Source: RUG12461 sp045661345 (lineage in GTDB: Bacteria > Bacillota > Clostridia > Lachnospirales > Lachnospiraceae). Taken from it: a DNA stretch of 64,000 nucleotides. The stretch is from the NCBI GenBank assembly GCA_045661345.1, contig JAZRFM010000018.1, forward strand, positions 1-64,000, in the 5' to 3' direction. The notes below the pieces were generated by a model. That model saw nothing but the letters and a program-made list of their open reading frames with translations, did not search any database and had not been told where the DNA came from. Numbering within the stretch: the first letter of the stretch is position 1; every line of letters begins with the position of its first letter. Positions 31,432 to 41,133 of the stretch are shown piece after piece. Position numbers and translations under genes: made by a program.

Positions 31432-34389
31432 TTGAAACCTTATCAATTTGACGAAACAATTGCAAAACATCTGATGGAAAGCTGCATTCCGTTTGCGGTG
31501 TTCCAGCAGGTCAATGGACGGGTCGTCCCCCTGCTCTTCTCCGACGGTGCCTGCGAGCTGTTTGCAGTCAGCCGTGAGCGTGCCATGGATGAGCTGACCC
31601 ACCATCTTTTCGACAACGATCATCCGGATGACGTGGCACGGCTGGGAAATGCGGTGCTTTCTTTTGCTAAGGAAGAGGGTGAGTTAGACCTCCTGTATCG
31701 GGCAAAATCCGGGGAGGGTCTTAAGATTGTACATATCTGCGGCAGACATGTCTATCTCGAAGAGGGGATTCGTCTGGCGGTGGTCTGGTATATGGACGAG
31801 GGCCCTTACGCAGGGGATAAGAAGGCATTGTTTGATCAGGTCATGGATACCATGTTCTTCCAGGCAAAGAAGCAGTCCGCTCAGGAATACGATTCCATGA
31901 CGGGTCTCCCGCAGGTCAATTATTTCTTCCGTCTGGCAGGGGAGACCTGCGGCAGGATGCGTGCGGCGGGCGAGCAGCCCGCGCTGATGTATTTCGACTT
32001 TAACGACATGAAGGGCTACAACCAGAAGCACAGCTTTGCGAAGGGAGATCTGCTGCTGCTGGGGCTGCGCGATACGATGGTGCAGCATTTTTCCAATCAG
32101 AATTGCTGCCGCCTGGGCGGAGATCATTTTATTGCACTGGGTTCCGCCGCGGGACTGGAGGAAGTGCTGGAGGACATTTTCCGGGATGTTGGCAGGATTA
32201 ATCACGGGGAATCGGCAGCGGTGCGCGTCGGGATCTGTCTGAATATCCCGGAGGACGGGAATATCGGTCCCGCCTTTGATCTGGCCAAGATGGCGGCCGA
32301 CCAGAACCGGGAGAGCCCGGTGTCCGCCTACAGCTACTACACGGAGGAGCTGACCAAATCGGCGCGGCTCAGAAGCTATGTCCGGGAAAACATCGATAAA
32401 GCATTGAAAGAGGGCTGGGTACAGGTGTACTATCAGCCCCTGGTGCGCACGGCAAACAACAAGGTTTCCGATGAGGAGGCCCTGGCCCGCTGGATCGATC
32501 CGGCTCTCGGCTTCCTTTCTCCGGCGGACTTTATCCCTGCCCTGGAGGAGGGGGGGATGGTCTATAAGCTGGATCTTTTCGTGGTGGAACAGATTCTGGC
32601 GAAAATGAAGGAGATGGAGGAGAAAGGGTATTATATCGTACCCTGTTCCGTCAATATTTCCCGTGCCGATTTCAGATCCTGTGACATCGTCAAGGAGATT
32701 ACAAAGCGTGTGGATGCTGCCGGGATCAAACGGGAGATGCTCACGATTGAGATCACGGAAAGCACCGTCGGGAGCGATCTGGACTATATCAGAGCACAGG
32801 TGGACGAACTGAAGGCGCTGGGCTTCCATGTCTGGATGGATGATTACGGCAGCGGCTATTCCTCGCCGGATATCCTGCCGAGCTTTCATTTCGATACGAT
32901 TAAGCTGGATATGCAGTTTATGCGGCAGTTTGATAAGGGGGAGAAGAGCCGGATCGTCATCAGCGAGCTTATCAAGATGGCCATGAACCTTGGGATGGAG
33001 ACCGTGGTCGAGGGCGTGGAGACACTGGAGCAGGTGGAGTTTCTGAAGGAAGTCGGTGCCACCAAGATGCAGGGTTTTTATTTCTGCAAGCCCATTCCGC
33101 TGAAGGAGATTTACAGACGGTATGAGGTCGGCGATCAGATCGGGTTTGAGAATCCTGCGGAGTCCGATTACTATGCGAAGATCGGACGGGTGAACCTTTA
33201 CGATATCTCCCTTTCCAACGACGAAAACGAAGGGATCGGAGAATATTTCAATACATTGCCGATGGCGATTTTTGAGGTAGGAGAGTCGGATGTGGCGATC
33301 ATCCGGTGCAACGCCTCCTATCGGATCATGCTGGGAGACCTGTTCCAGCAGACCAATACTTATGTACGCGTCAGACTGGATACCTTCCGCAGCGGTTACG
33401 GCTCCCTGTTCGGGCAGACCCTCACGCATGTTGCACTCAACGGTGGGCAGCAGATCATCGACGAACGGACGGCGAACCGGAAGAAACTGAAGGTGCTGAT
33501 CCGCAAGCTTGCAGAGAACCCGGTGAATCATATAGACGCCGTCGTGGTCATCCTGCTGGATATCAGTGACGATCATGACGAACAGCAGGCGCTTACCTAT
33601 ATGAGCGTTGCCCAGGCTCTTTCCTCGGATTATCTGGATCTTTACCATGTGGATCTGGAGACGGAGTATTTCATTGAATACAAACCGGACTCGGATCACG
33701 AGGCCATTGCGGAGATCCGCAACGGGGATCAGTTTTTTGCCGCCAGCCGGAGAGACGCGGAGACTTATATCCATCCGGATGATCGAAAGGAGTTTATCGA
33801 TGCCTTTACCAAGGAAAAGGTTGTGACCTCCCTCCGGACGAACGGCGTCTTTACCAAAACATACCGGCTGCTGACGGAGGAGGGCTGGATGTATGTCAAT
33901 ATGAAAGCCATCCGGATCGGCAAGGACGGCAGGCATATCATCATCGGTGTGAATAACGTCGATGCCCAGATGCGCCAGCAGGCGATGATAGACCACCTGA
34001 GAGAGGAGAGGCTTGTCTATCAACGGATCAGCGCCCTGTCCGGAGAGTATATCGCTTTCTACACAGTGAATCCGCAGACGAATCATTATCTGGTGTTCGA
34101 TGCGCAGGAGGATTATCAGCGCCTCGGCATCAGCAGAGAGGGAGAGGACTTCTTCTCGGAGTCTATGGTGGACGCCAGAACCGTGATCCATCAGGATGAC
34201 CAGGATGCTTTCCACAAAGCCTTTACAAAAGAAAATATCCTGAAGGAAATCGAGACAGTCGGGAGCTTTCATATGGAATACAGGCTGCTCCTGAACGGTA
34301 AGCCGCAGCCTGTCATCCTGAAGGCCGTAAAAACCCTGGAAAACGGAGAGGAGAGACTGATTGTCGGTGTGAAAAGAAAGACGCTGTAA
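31432..34389 (+). CDS. c-di-GMP phosphodiesterase, degenerate GGDEF plus EAL and PAS-like repeats
   Basis: Large signalling protein of about 985 aa without membrane segments. Order: N-terminal PAS-like sensor, GGDEF domain (SMTGLPQVNYFF, YFDFNDMKGYNQKHSFAKGD), EAL domain, then PAS-like repeats. The GGDEF signature is LGGDHF, so the cyclase acid is lost and the domain is probably regulatory. The EAL domain is complete: EEALARW, SVNISR, IEITES, DDYGSGYSS, IKLDMQF, EGVET and QGFYFCKPI, so c-di-GMP hydrolysis is expected. Two similar C-terminal modules each end in an extended-strand motif (TNGVFTKTYRLL and VGSFHMEYRLLL). TTG 31432 follows AGAAGGAG and fits the promoter; longer starts would lie within it. 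Confidence 0.88.
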   Translation: MKPYQFDETIAKHLMESCIPFAVFQQVNGRVVPLLFSDGACELFAVSRERAMDELTHHLFDNDHPDDVARLGNAVLSFAKEEGELDLLYRAKSGEGLKIVHICGRHVYLEEGIRLAVVWYMDEGPYAGDKKALFDQVMDTMFFQAKKQSAQEYDSMTGLPQVNYFFRLAGETCGRMRAAGEQPALMYFDFNDMKGYNQKHSFAKGDLLLLGLRDTMVQHFSNQNCCRLGGDHFIALGSAAGLEEVLEDIFRDVGRINHGESAAVRVGICLNIPEDGNIGPAFDLAKMAADQNRESPVSAYSYYTEELTKSARLRSYVRENIDKALKEGWVQVYYQPLVRTANNKVSDEEALARWIDPALGFLSPADFIPALEEGGMVYKLDLFVVEQILAKMKEMEEKGYYIVPCSVNISRADFRSCDIVKEITKRVDAAGIKREMLTIEITESTVGSDLDYIRAQVDELKALGFHVWMDDYGSGYSSPDILPSFHFDTIKLDMQFMRQFDKGEKSRIVISELIKMAMNLGMETVVEGVETLEQVEFLKEVGATKMQGFYFCKPIPLKEIYRRYEVGDQIGFENPAESDYYAKIGRVNLYDISLSNDENEGIGEYFNTLPMAIFEVGESDVAIIRCNASYRIMLGDLFQQTNTYVRVRLDTFRSGYGSLFGQTLTHVALNGGQQIIDERTANRKKLKVLIRKLAENPVNHIDAVVVILLDISDDHDEQQALTYMSVAQALSSDYLDLYHVDLETEYFIEYKPDSDHEAIAEIRNGDQFFAASRRDAETYIHPDDRKEFIDAFTKEKVVTSLRTNGVFTKTYRLLTEEGWMYVNMKAIRIGKDGRHIIIGVNNVDAQMRQQAMIDHLREERLVYQRISALSGEYIAFYTVNPQTNHYLVFDAQEDYQRLGISREGEDFFSESMVDARTVIHQDDQDAFHKAFTKENILKEIETVGSFHMEYRLLLNGKPQPVILKAVKTLENGEERLIVGVKRKTL

Positions 34390-34492
34390 TACCCCTTGCA
34401 ATTTATCCGAAAACGAATATCATTATATATAGATTTAATTTAGCATGATTCTATGGACATCAAATATACAATAGTAGAAGGGAGTATTTTTT

Positions 34493-36229
34493 ATGAAACG
34501 AAAAGGGAAACTGGTAGTGAAGCTGATGGGGATTTCCCTGATCTCCTTGATCGTCACGGCGGTTGTCCTGACGATTCTTGCCGCGGTGCAGATCGACAAG
34601 GCTTTTGAAGACACCCTGGGGGAGATGCTGAGAGCGCAGGCCCGTTCTCTGGCCGACACCTATGACATGGCGTATGAAGGCGAATGGATCGTGGACGAAG
34701 AGGGAAATGTTTACAAAGGAGGCGAACTGATCAGCGGCAACTACGAGCTGATTGATGAGATGAAGCATGATACGGGTCTGGATTACACCATCATCTGGGG
34801 CGACACCCGTGTTGCGACGACCCTGTTAAAGGAGGGCACCAACGAACGAAACATCGGCACGCAGATTTCCCCGGATGTGTGGGCAAGGGTACAGACGGGG
34901 GAAATCGTCAATGTACGCCATATCGTGATTGGCGGCGTGAAATATGATGCCTGCTATTCACCCCTGGTACAGCCGGATGGCACCGTTGTGGGATGCGCTT
35001 TTGCGGCACGTCCATCCGCTGACGTTCAGTCGCATATACGGGAGTCGATTCTTCTCATGGTCATTGTTGCAGGGGCAATCGTTGCAGTGATCGTCATCAT
35101 AGGTGTGCTGCTTGCAAAGAGCGCAAGCCGGGCGATGTCGGCAATTGTGTCTGCGCTGGAGAAGCTGGCAGGGGGCAACCTTACCGTGAAGATGGATCCG
35201 GAGCTTCTGAAGCGCAACGACGAGCTGGGTACCATTTCCGAAAATGCCAAGACATTGACCGAGAAATTACGTACCGTGATTTCCGAGACGCTGGCGCTTT
35301 CCGGCAACGTCAGTTCCTCCGGAGAGGATCTGTCCGATTCCGCGGAGCAGGCGACGCAGGCTTCCGGCCAGGTTACCGAGGCTGTGGACGATATCAGCAA
35401 GGGTGCCGTATCACAGGCTGAGAGCATTCAGGTATCCGCAAACAACACCAATGACATTGGCAATGACATTGAAGGGATCACCGCGAATATCGATGAGCTG
35501 ACCGAATACGCAAACCGTATGAAGGATGCCTGCGACAGCGCGATGGATGCGTTGAACCAGCTCCTGAAGCAGAACGAAAACGTGGTTTCCTCCATGCAGG
35601 TAATTGATACCCAGATCCGCGCGACCAATGATGCCGTCAAGGATATCAGCCAGGCATCCGAGATCATCACCGACATTTCCAGCCAGACGAATCTGCTGTC
35701 CCTGAACGCTTCCATCGAGGCGGCGCGTGCAGGGGAGGCAGGCAAGGGCTTCGCTGTCGTTGCTACCGAGATCGGATCTCTTGCGACACAGTCCGGAGAG
35801 GCTGCTGTCAAGATCAACGATGTGGTGAAGAACCTGGTAGCGGAATCCGAGAAGAGCGTGAAGACCATCGAAGAACTGAATCATGAATTCGAAGCACAGT
35901 CCCAGCAGCTCGATCAGACGAGGAACGACATGACCAGCATGGCGGACGGTGTGCAGAACGTCACCGACAGCTCCGTTATGATCGCAGACAAGGTACAGAA
36001 CCTGGGTCGTGCGAAGAACAGCCTCATGGAGATCATCGAGGATCTGTCCGCCATCTCCGAAGAGAACGCGGCGTCCACCCAGGAGACCAACGCTTCCATG
36101 GAAGAGCTGAATGCGACCTTCGAACTGATCAATACCTCCGCGAAGGATCTGAAACATCTGGCTGTGCAGCTGAATGAGGAGATGAGCTTCTTCAAGCTGT
36201 CCGAAGAAGACGAACCCGAATCCAAATAA
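34493..36229 (+). CDS. methyl-accepting chemotaxis protein
   Basis: Transmembrane chemoreceptor. TM1 near 10-28, extracytoplasmic ligand domain (about 30-180, Cache-like), TM2 near 183-205, HAMP (206-260), long coiled coil and the signalling tip. The tip is canonical: SLNASIEAARAGEAGKGFAV followed by VVATEIGSLATQS, and the second arm ENAASTQETNASMEELNATF. Receptors like this control CheA through CheW; a CheV adaptor is encoded at 46726. The ligand is unknown. 578 aa. Ribosome site AAGGGAG before ATG 34493. Its own terminator follows at 36250. Confidence 0.93.
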   Translation: MKRKGKLVVKLMGISLISLIVTAVVLTILAAVQIDKAFEDTLGEMLRAQARSLADTYDMAYEGEWIVDEEGNVYKGGELISGNYELIDEMKHDTGLDYTIIWGDTRVATTLLKEGTNERNIGTQISPDVWARVQTGEIVNVRHIVIGGVKYDACYSPLVQPDGTVVGCAFAARPSADVQSHIRESILLMVIVAGAIVAVIVIIGVLLAKSASRAMSAIVSALEKLAGGNLTVKMDPELLKRNDELGTISENAKTLTEKLRTVISETLALSGNVSSSGEDLSDSAEQATQASGQVTEAVDDISKGAVSQAESIQVSANNTNDIGNDIEGITANIDELTEYANRMKDACDSAMDALNQLLKQNENVVSSMQVIDTQIRATNDAVKDISQASEIITDISSQTNLLSLNASIEAARAGEAGKGFAVVATEIGSLATQSGEAAVKINDVVKNLVAESEKSVKTIEELNHEFEAQSQQLDQTRNDMTSMADGVQNVTDSSVMIADKVQNLGRAKNSLMEIIEDLSAISEENAASTQETNASMEELNATFELINTSAKDLKHLAVQLNEEMSFFKLSEEDEPESK

Positions 36230-36249
36230 ACAGACTTTCCGGGATCAGG

Positions 36250-36282
36250 CAGCCGGGGTTTGAAAGCCCCGGCTGTTTTTTT
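36250..36282 (+). terminator. Rho-independent terminator after chemoreceptor gene
   Basis: CAGCCGGGG/CCCCGGCTG (36250-36258 with 36267-36275), loop TTTGAAAG, then seven T. Confidence 0.95.
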
Positions 36283-36352
36283 ATGCGCAGATTCCCGTAT
36301 GGAATGATTCCGGCTGATGACAGGGGCTTCTTCTTTGTGCATTTTACCGAAA

Positions 36353-36403
36353 ATGGAATATTTAGTGTAAAAGGGTTGCGCGAAACACTAAATATGGTAT
36401 GAT
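36353..36403 (+). promoter_or_regulatory. tandem NrdR boxes and promoter of nrdD-nrdG
   Basis: Two sites resembling the NrdR consensus ACACTATATATAGTGT: ATGGAATATTTAGTGT (36353-36368) and ACACTAAATATGGTAT (36385-36400), each with one well-kept half. Their starts are 32 bases apart, i.e. three helical turns, which is the spacing known for NrdR box pairs. A promoter (TTGCGC 36376-36381, 16-base spacer, TATGAT 36398-36403) lies within box 2, so NrdR bound with ATP/dATP would block RNA polymerase. Confidence 0.75.
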
Positions 36404-36460
36404 TATAATCGGTGTTGCAGGATACCGAAGAGACATCATCATAAAAGGGAGAGATGCTTT

Positions 36461-38701
36461 ATGAAAATCATTAAGAGAAGCGGGACGGAAGTCGAATTTG
36501 ACATCAGCAAGATCCTGACGGCGATCAACAAAGCCAACCGGGAGGTTGAGGAGGTGGACAGGCTGTCCGCCGAGCAGATCCGGGAGATCGGCAACTATAT
36601 TGAGAATCAGGGAAAGGAAAACAAACGCGCCCTTTCCGTTGAGGAGATCCAGGATCTGGTGGAGGAACAGATCATGGATAAGAAAGCCTTCAAGGTGGCG
36701 CGTACCTATATCACTTACCGCTACCGCAGAGCCCTGGTGCGCAAGTCCAATTCCACGGATCAGCAGATTCTCTCCCTGATCGAATGTAATAATGAAGAAG
36801 TAAAGCAGGAGAATTCCAACAAGAATTCCACCGTCAATTCCGTGCAGCGGGATTATATGGCAGGCGAGGTCAGCAAGGACATCACGAAGCGGTTTCTCCT
36901 GCCGGAGGAGATCGTCCAGGCGCATGAGGCGGGGATCATCCATTTCCACGATGCGGATTATTTTGCGCAGCATATGCATAACTGCGATCTGGTGAATCTG
37001 GAGGATATGCTTCAGAACGGTACGGTCATCAGCGGAACCAAGGTGGAGAAGCCCCACAGCTTTTCCACGGCCTGCAATGTGGCGACCCAGATCGTTGCAC
37101 AGGTGGCATCCAGCCAGTACGGCGGTCAGAGCATCAGCCTGACACATCTTGCCCCCTTTGTGGAGGTCAGCCGTCAGGCGATCCGTAAGGAGGTGGAGGA
37201 GACGCTGGAGGAAACCGGCGTTGTCATGACAGAGGAGCAGATCCATCATATCGTGGAGAAACGGGTACGCAGCGAGATCAAAAAGGGTGTCCAGACCATC
37301 CAGTATCAGGTGGTGACCCTGATGACCACGAACGGGCAGTCTCCCTTTGTGACCGTGTGCATGTATCTGGACGAGGCGAAAAACGAGCAGGAAAAGGCAG
37401 ATCTTGCCATCATCATTGAGGAGGTGCTGCAGCAGCGGATTCAGGGCGTCAAAAACGAGGCAGGAGTCTGGATCACGCCGGCCTTCCCGAAGCTGATCTA
37501 TGTGCTGGACGAGGATAATATCCATGAGGACTCCAAATACTTCTATCTGACGGAGCTGGCGGCGAAATGCACCGCAAAGCGCATGGTGCCGGACTACATT
37601 TCCGCGAAGGTCATGAGACAGCTGAAAGAGGGAGATATCTATACCTGCATGGGCTGCCGTTCCTTCCTGACGGTGGACCGCTGCTCCGAGGTGAAGGGAA
37701 ATGTTGCCAATGCCCTCAACTATGAGGAAGGGAAGCATAAATATTACGGCCGGTTCAATCAGGGGGTGGTGACCATCAACCTGGTGGACGTGGCTCTTTC
37801 CTCCGGCGGGGATTTTGAAGCGTTCTGGAAGATTCTGGAGGAGCGTTTGCAGCTTTGCTACCGTGCGCTGATGATCCGTCATAACCGTCTGAAGGGGACC
37901 GTATCCGATGTGGCACCGATCCTCTGGCAGCATGGAGCCCTGGCCCGCCTCAAGAAGGGGGAGACCATCGATAAGCTCCTGTTCAACGGCTATTCCACCA
38001 TTTCTCTGGGATACGCGGGCCTGCATGAGTGCTGCTATTATATGACGGGGAAACCCCATACCGATCCGGCAGCAACTCCCTTTGCGTTGGAGGTGATGCA
38101 GCGGCTGAATGACGCCTGCAAAGCCTGGAAGGCAAAAGAAAACATCGACTTCTCCGTGTACGGGACGCCCCTGGAATCCACGACCTACAAATTCGCAAAA
38201 TGCCTCCAGCAGCGGTTTGGCAAGGTGGAGGGCGTGACGGACAAGAACTATATCACCAACAGCTACCATGTCCATGTGACGGAGCCCATCGACGCCTTTG
38301 ACAAGCTGACCTTTGAAAGCCAGTTCCAGAAGCTGTCTCCCGGGGGCGCCATCAGCTATGTGGAAGTACCGAACATGCAGGGAAATATCCCCGCGGTGAT
38401 GGCGGTGATCCGTCATATCTATGAGAACATTATGTACGCGGAGCTGAATACAAAATCCGACTACTGCCAGTGCTGCGGCTACGACGGGGAGATCTCCATC
38501 GTGGAGGATACCCACGGGAAGCTGGTCTGGGAATGCCCGAATTGCGGCAACAGGGATCAGAACAAGCTGAATGTGGCAAGACGCACCTGCGGCTATATCG
38601 GCTCCCAGTTCTGGAATCAGGGACGTACCCAGGAGATCAAGGAGCGTGTTCTGCATCTCGGCAACAAAACGATCCGGCCGGAAGAGTTCGCGGTGAAATA
38701 A
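36461..38701 (+). CDS. nrdD: anaerobic ribonucleoside-triphosphate reductase
   Basis: Class III ribonucleotide reductase that makes dNTPs under anoxia with a glycyl radical. N-terminal ATP-cone (KIIKRSGTEVEFDISKI, residues 1-95), then the ten-stranded barrel (HFHDADYFAQHMHNCDLVNL, CTAKRMVPDYI, YTCMGCRSFL), the zinc site (CQCCGYDGE and CPNCGN) and the radical glycine G711 in RTCGYIGS. 746 aa, the standard length. Feedback by dATP through the ATP-cone is expected. Followed immediately by its activase nrdG. Controlled by NrdR boxes upstream. Confidence 0.95.
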   Translation: MKIIKRSGTEVEFDISKILTAINKANREVEEVDRLSAEQIREIGNYIENQGKENKRALSVEEIQDLVEEQIMDKKAFKVARTYITYRYRRALVRKSNSTDQQILSLIECNNEEVKQENSNKNSTVNSVQRDYMAGEVSKDITKRFLLPEEIVQAHEAGIIHFHDADYFAQHMHNCDLVNLEDMLQNGTVISGTKVEKPHSFSTACNVATQIVAQVASSQYGGQSISLTHLAPFVEVSRQAIRKEVEETLEETGVVMTEEQIHHIVEKRVRSEIKKGVQTIQYQVVTLMTTNGQSPFVTVCMYLDEAKNEQEKADLAIIIEEVLQQRIQGVKNEAGVWITPAFPKLIYVLDEDNIHEDSKYFYLTELAAKCTAKRMVPDYISAKVMRQLKEGDIYTCMGCRSFLTVDRCSEVKGNVANALNYEEGKHKYYGRFNQGVVTINLVDVALSSGGDFEAFWKILEERLQLCYRALMIRHNRLKGTVSDVAPILWQHGALARLKKGETIDKLLFNGYSTISLGYAGLHECCYYMTGKPHTDPAATPFALEVMQRLNDACKAWKAKENIDFSVYGTPLESTTYKFAKCLQQRFGKVEGVTDKNYITNSYHVHVTEPIDAFDKLTFESQFQKLSPGGAISYVEVPNMQGNIPAVMAVIRHIYENIMYAELNTKSDYCQCCGYDGEISIVEDTHGKLVWECPNCGNRDQNKLNVARRTCGYIGSQFWNQGRTQEIKERVLHLGNKTIRPEEFAVK

Positions 38702-39232
38702 ATGTATCTGGCGGAAATGATTACGGCGGATGACGCCAACGGACCGGGGATACGGGTCAGTATCTTTGTGTCCGGCTGTACGAACCATTGCCCCGGCTGC
38801 TTTCAGCCGGAGACCTGGGACTTTCATTACGGCGTGCCCTATGACGGAGTGATGGAGGAACGGATCCTGACGGAGCTGAAAAAGCCCTATTACGCGGGAC
38901 TTTCCATTCTCGGCGGGGAGCCCTTCGAGCCGGAGAACCAAAGGGAGCTGATCCACCTGATCCGGAAGGTGAGACAACGCTTTCCCAATCGTACCATCTG
39001 GATGTACACCGGCTTCGTCTACGAATTTGACCTGATCCCGGGCGGGAGAAAGCATATCGAGGTCACGGATGAGATTCTGGACAGCATCGATGTGCTGGTG
39101 GACGGCAGCTTTCTGCTGGAGAAGAAAAATCTGATGCTGCATTTCCGCGGCTCCGAAAACCAACGGATCATCGACATGAAGCACACACGCCAATACAAGA
39201 GCGTGGTGCTGGATCCGCTGAATGACAACTGA
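38702..39232 (+). CDS. nrdG: anaerobic RNR activating protein (radical SAM)
   Basis: Radical SAM activase that installs the glycyl radical in NrdD. The 4Fe-4S ligating motif is SGCTNHCPGCF (CxxxCxxC variant CTNHCPGC), preceded by DDANGPGIRVSIFVSGC and followed by LSILGGEPFEPEN and WMYTGFVYE, all family hallmarks. 176 aa, normal. The start codon lies directly after the nrdD stop, so translation is coupled; ends at a strong terminator. Confidence 0.95.
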   Translation: MYLAEMITADDANGPGIRVSIFVSGCTNHCPGCFQPETWDFHYGVPYDGVMEERILTELKKPYYAGLSILGGEPFEPENQRELIHLIRKVRQRFPNRTIWMYTGFVYEFDLIPGGRKHIEVTDEILDSIDVLVDGSFLLEKKNLMLHFRGSENQRIIDMKHTRQYKSVVLDPLNDN

Positions 39233-39234
39233 TC

Positions 39235-39277
39235 AAAACAATGCTTCGGCCAGGAGGGCGGGGCATTGTTTTTTTTT
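39235..39277 (+). terminator. Rho-independent terminator after nrdG
   Basis: AAAACAATGC (39235-39244) pairs with GCATTGTTTT (39263-39272), with inner pairing, followed by T to 39277. Confidence 0.9.
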
Positions 39278-39300
39278 GTGGCATGGGATAAGATAGGACT

Positions 39301-40491
39301 ATGAGTGTCAGGAATAAATACCGCATCCTGCAGTGCCTGTACTGGATGTCAGGATGCGTAGCCTGGGGATATTTTATCTCCTATCTGGATGAATACGGAT
39401 ACAGTGCGCGTGTCAGCGGCCTGATTGCAGCCGGCTTTGCCCTCGGGGCGGCGCTGCTTCAGCCTTTTCTCGGACGGCTTGCGGATCGAAGCCGTATTTT
39501 TCACTGGAAGAACATTTTGCTGATTCTGGATGTGCTGACCCTTTCCTGTTTCCTGGGGCTATGGTTCACCAACGGGAAAGCGGCGGTGGGGATCCTGTTC
39601 GGTGCGGTTTCCATGCTGGTGACGACCATTCTTTCCATGGTGAATGTCGCCTGCTTTTACTATGAACACAAGGGGACACCCATGAATTTCGGCTTTGCAC
39701 GGGCGCTGGGATCCCTTGCCTATGCCGTGCTCTCCGCCATCCTCGGGAGGCTCATTGCGCCCTGCGGGATCAAGGTCGTCGTGTTTGCGGGGATCCTGAT
39801 CTTTGCCGCAGAGATCATTCTGGTGTGCAGACTTCCCTATGAAGGAAAGGTGGAATCCGCAAGGCCTGCAGAGGAGAAGAGAAAAACCGGCTTTGGATCC
39901 TTTGTACGAAAGTATCCGGCTTTTTTGCTGATGATCATCGCCTGTATCCTGTTTCTGACCTTCCATAACATGTATTCCAATTATATGCTCCTGATCATGG
40001 AGAAGGTGGGCGGTGGAAACGCGCAGCTGGGGATCGCGCTGGCTCTTGCCGCAGCCCTGGAGATTCCCGTGATGGTTGTGTCCGGATGGCTGGCGAAAAA
40101 GATCCCCTCCTACTGGCTTCTGGTGGTGGCCGGGGCAGCCCTCGTTGTGAGAGGATTTGCGTATCTGGCTGCAGGTACCGTCATGGAGATTTATCTGATC
40201 CAGCTTTTCCAGATTCTGACCTTCGCATTGATTGCCAGTGTGGGCGTATACTTTACGGATGAGACCATGGACCAGGAGGATCTCGCCACGGGGCAGTCCT
40301 TTATGGGGATGACCATCGCGGCGGGCAATACCATCGGCTACTTTGTGGGAGGCTCTTTGATTGACAGCCACGGGGTGGACGCGATGCTGAAAACGGGAAC
40401 AGCCATCAGCGCCGTTGGCACCGTGTTTGCGGTATTCTCGGCGATGCTGCTGACGAGGGCATCAAAACGCAGAAAGCAGGTCACGGGTTAA
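39301..40491 (+). CDS. MFS transporter
   Basis: Twelve-helix major facilitator transporter, 396 aa, two six-helix halves joined by a basic loop (EEKRKTGFGSFVRKYP). Helix 2-3 loop has the family motif GRLADRSR (motif A). Layout and length resemble the nucleoside/oligosaccharide:H+ symporter-like MFS_1 group, but the substrate is not identifiable. Followed directly (stop TAA then ATG) by a gene for a membrane-anchored protein at the head of a two-component locus, so it may belong to that regulon. No clear ribosome site besides AGGACT. Confidence 0.85.
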   Translation: MSVRNKYRILQCLYWMSGCVAWGYFISYLDEYGYSARVSGLIAAGFALGAALLQPFLGRLADRSRIFHWKNILLILDVLTLSCFLGLWFTNGKAAVGILFGAVSMLVTTILSMVNVACFYYEHKGTPMNFGFARALGSLAYAVLSAILGRLIAPCGIKVVVFAGILIFAAEIILVCRLPYEGKVESARPAEEKRKTGFGSFVRKYPAFLLMIIACILFLTFHNMYSNYMLLIMEKVGGGNAQLGIALALAAALEIPVMVVSGWLAKKIPSYWLLVVAGAALVVRGFAYLAAGTVMEIYLIQLFQILTFALIASVGVYFTDETMDQEDLATGQSFMGMTIAAGNTIGYFVGGSLIDSHGVDAMLKTGTAISAVGTVFAVFSAMLLTRASKRRKQVTG

Positions 40492-41133
40492 ATGGGGAAT
40501 GACAAGATGAATCAAGTGGAAATTGACGGATTCCTGTTTTCCGATCCCGCGGAGACCGCACAGGCGAAGAAGGAGATGGAGGGGATCCGCTATCTCCGGA
40601 CGAAGCTGGATAGGGACAATCCGGAACAGGTGCTGATGGTCTATAACCAGGCCGTGGACCAGCAGCTGTTTGTCACACCGGTGGGCTATCATTTTCTGAA
40701 GGAGCTGCAGGACTTTCTGATTACCATCCCCTTTATCAAGGATGAGGACATCCATCGGATCGCCATCACGGAGCGGATGACGGAGTCCTTCGAAAAATCC
40801 CGCAAAAAAACCGCCCAGGAAAAAAAGAAGCAGGCGGTGAAGCAATATGAGGATGAGCGGAAGCTCCGGGAAAAGAAGATTCAGGCGAAAAACACGGATT
40901 ATAAGGCACGCTTTAGGGTGACCCTGTTTTTTGTGTTTTTGCTGCTTGCCATGGTGGTGGCCATGTTTGCCATCAATTTTATCAGCAGGGACAATGTCAC
41001 GATCATCAATTATGAGAATCAGCTGATCAATAAATACGAGGAATGGGAAAGAGAGCTGGAGGAACGGGAAAACGCGTTGAATGAGAGGGAGCATGCGGTA
41101 AATGGAGAGAACGAAAATACTGATCGTGGATGA
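40492..41133 (+). CDS. hypothetical single-helix membrane protein with coiled coil
   Basis: 213 aa. The first 110 residues are soluble and contain YHFLKELQDFLITIPFI; residues 95-140 form a strongly charged helix (KSRKKTAQEKKKQAVK), followed by one membrane helix (VTLFFVFLLLAMVVAMFAINF) and a 45-residue coiled-coil tail (YEEWERELEERENALNERE). By the positive-inside rule the N-terminal part is cytosolic and the coiled coil outside. I do not recognise the family. It begins right after the MFS stop and overlaps the response-regulator gene by 32 bases, so it is co-translated with it and may be part of that signalling system. Confidence 0.7.
   Translation: MGNDKMNQVEIDGFLFSDPAETAQAKKEMEGIRYLRTKLDRDNPEQVLMVYNQAVDQQLFVTPVGYHFLKELQDFLITIPFIKDEDIHRIAITERMTESFEKSRKKTAQEKKKQAVKQYEDERKLREKKIQAKNTDYKARFRVTLFFVFLLLAMVVAMFAINFISRDNVTIINYENQLINKYEEWERELEERENALNEREHAVNGENENTDRG

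Noticed and set aside
31684..34401. 905-aa open frame on the minus strand
   Set aside because: Antisense of the EAL protein gene, same compositional artefact.
36362..39193. 943-aa open frame on the minus strand
   Set aside because: It is the antisense shadow of nrdD-nrdG: codon bias of the + strand keeps the opposite frame open. The translation is rich in His/Leu/Ile/Gln without any known motif, and no ribosome site precedes it.
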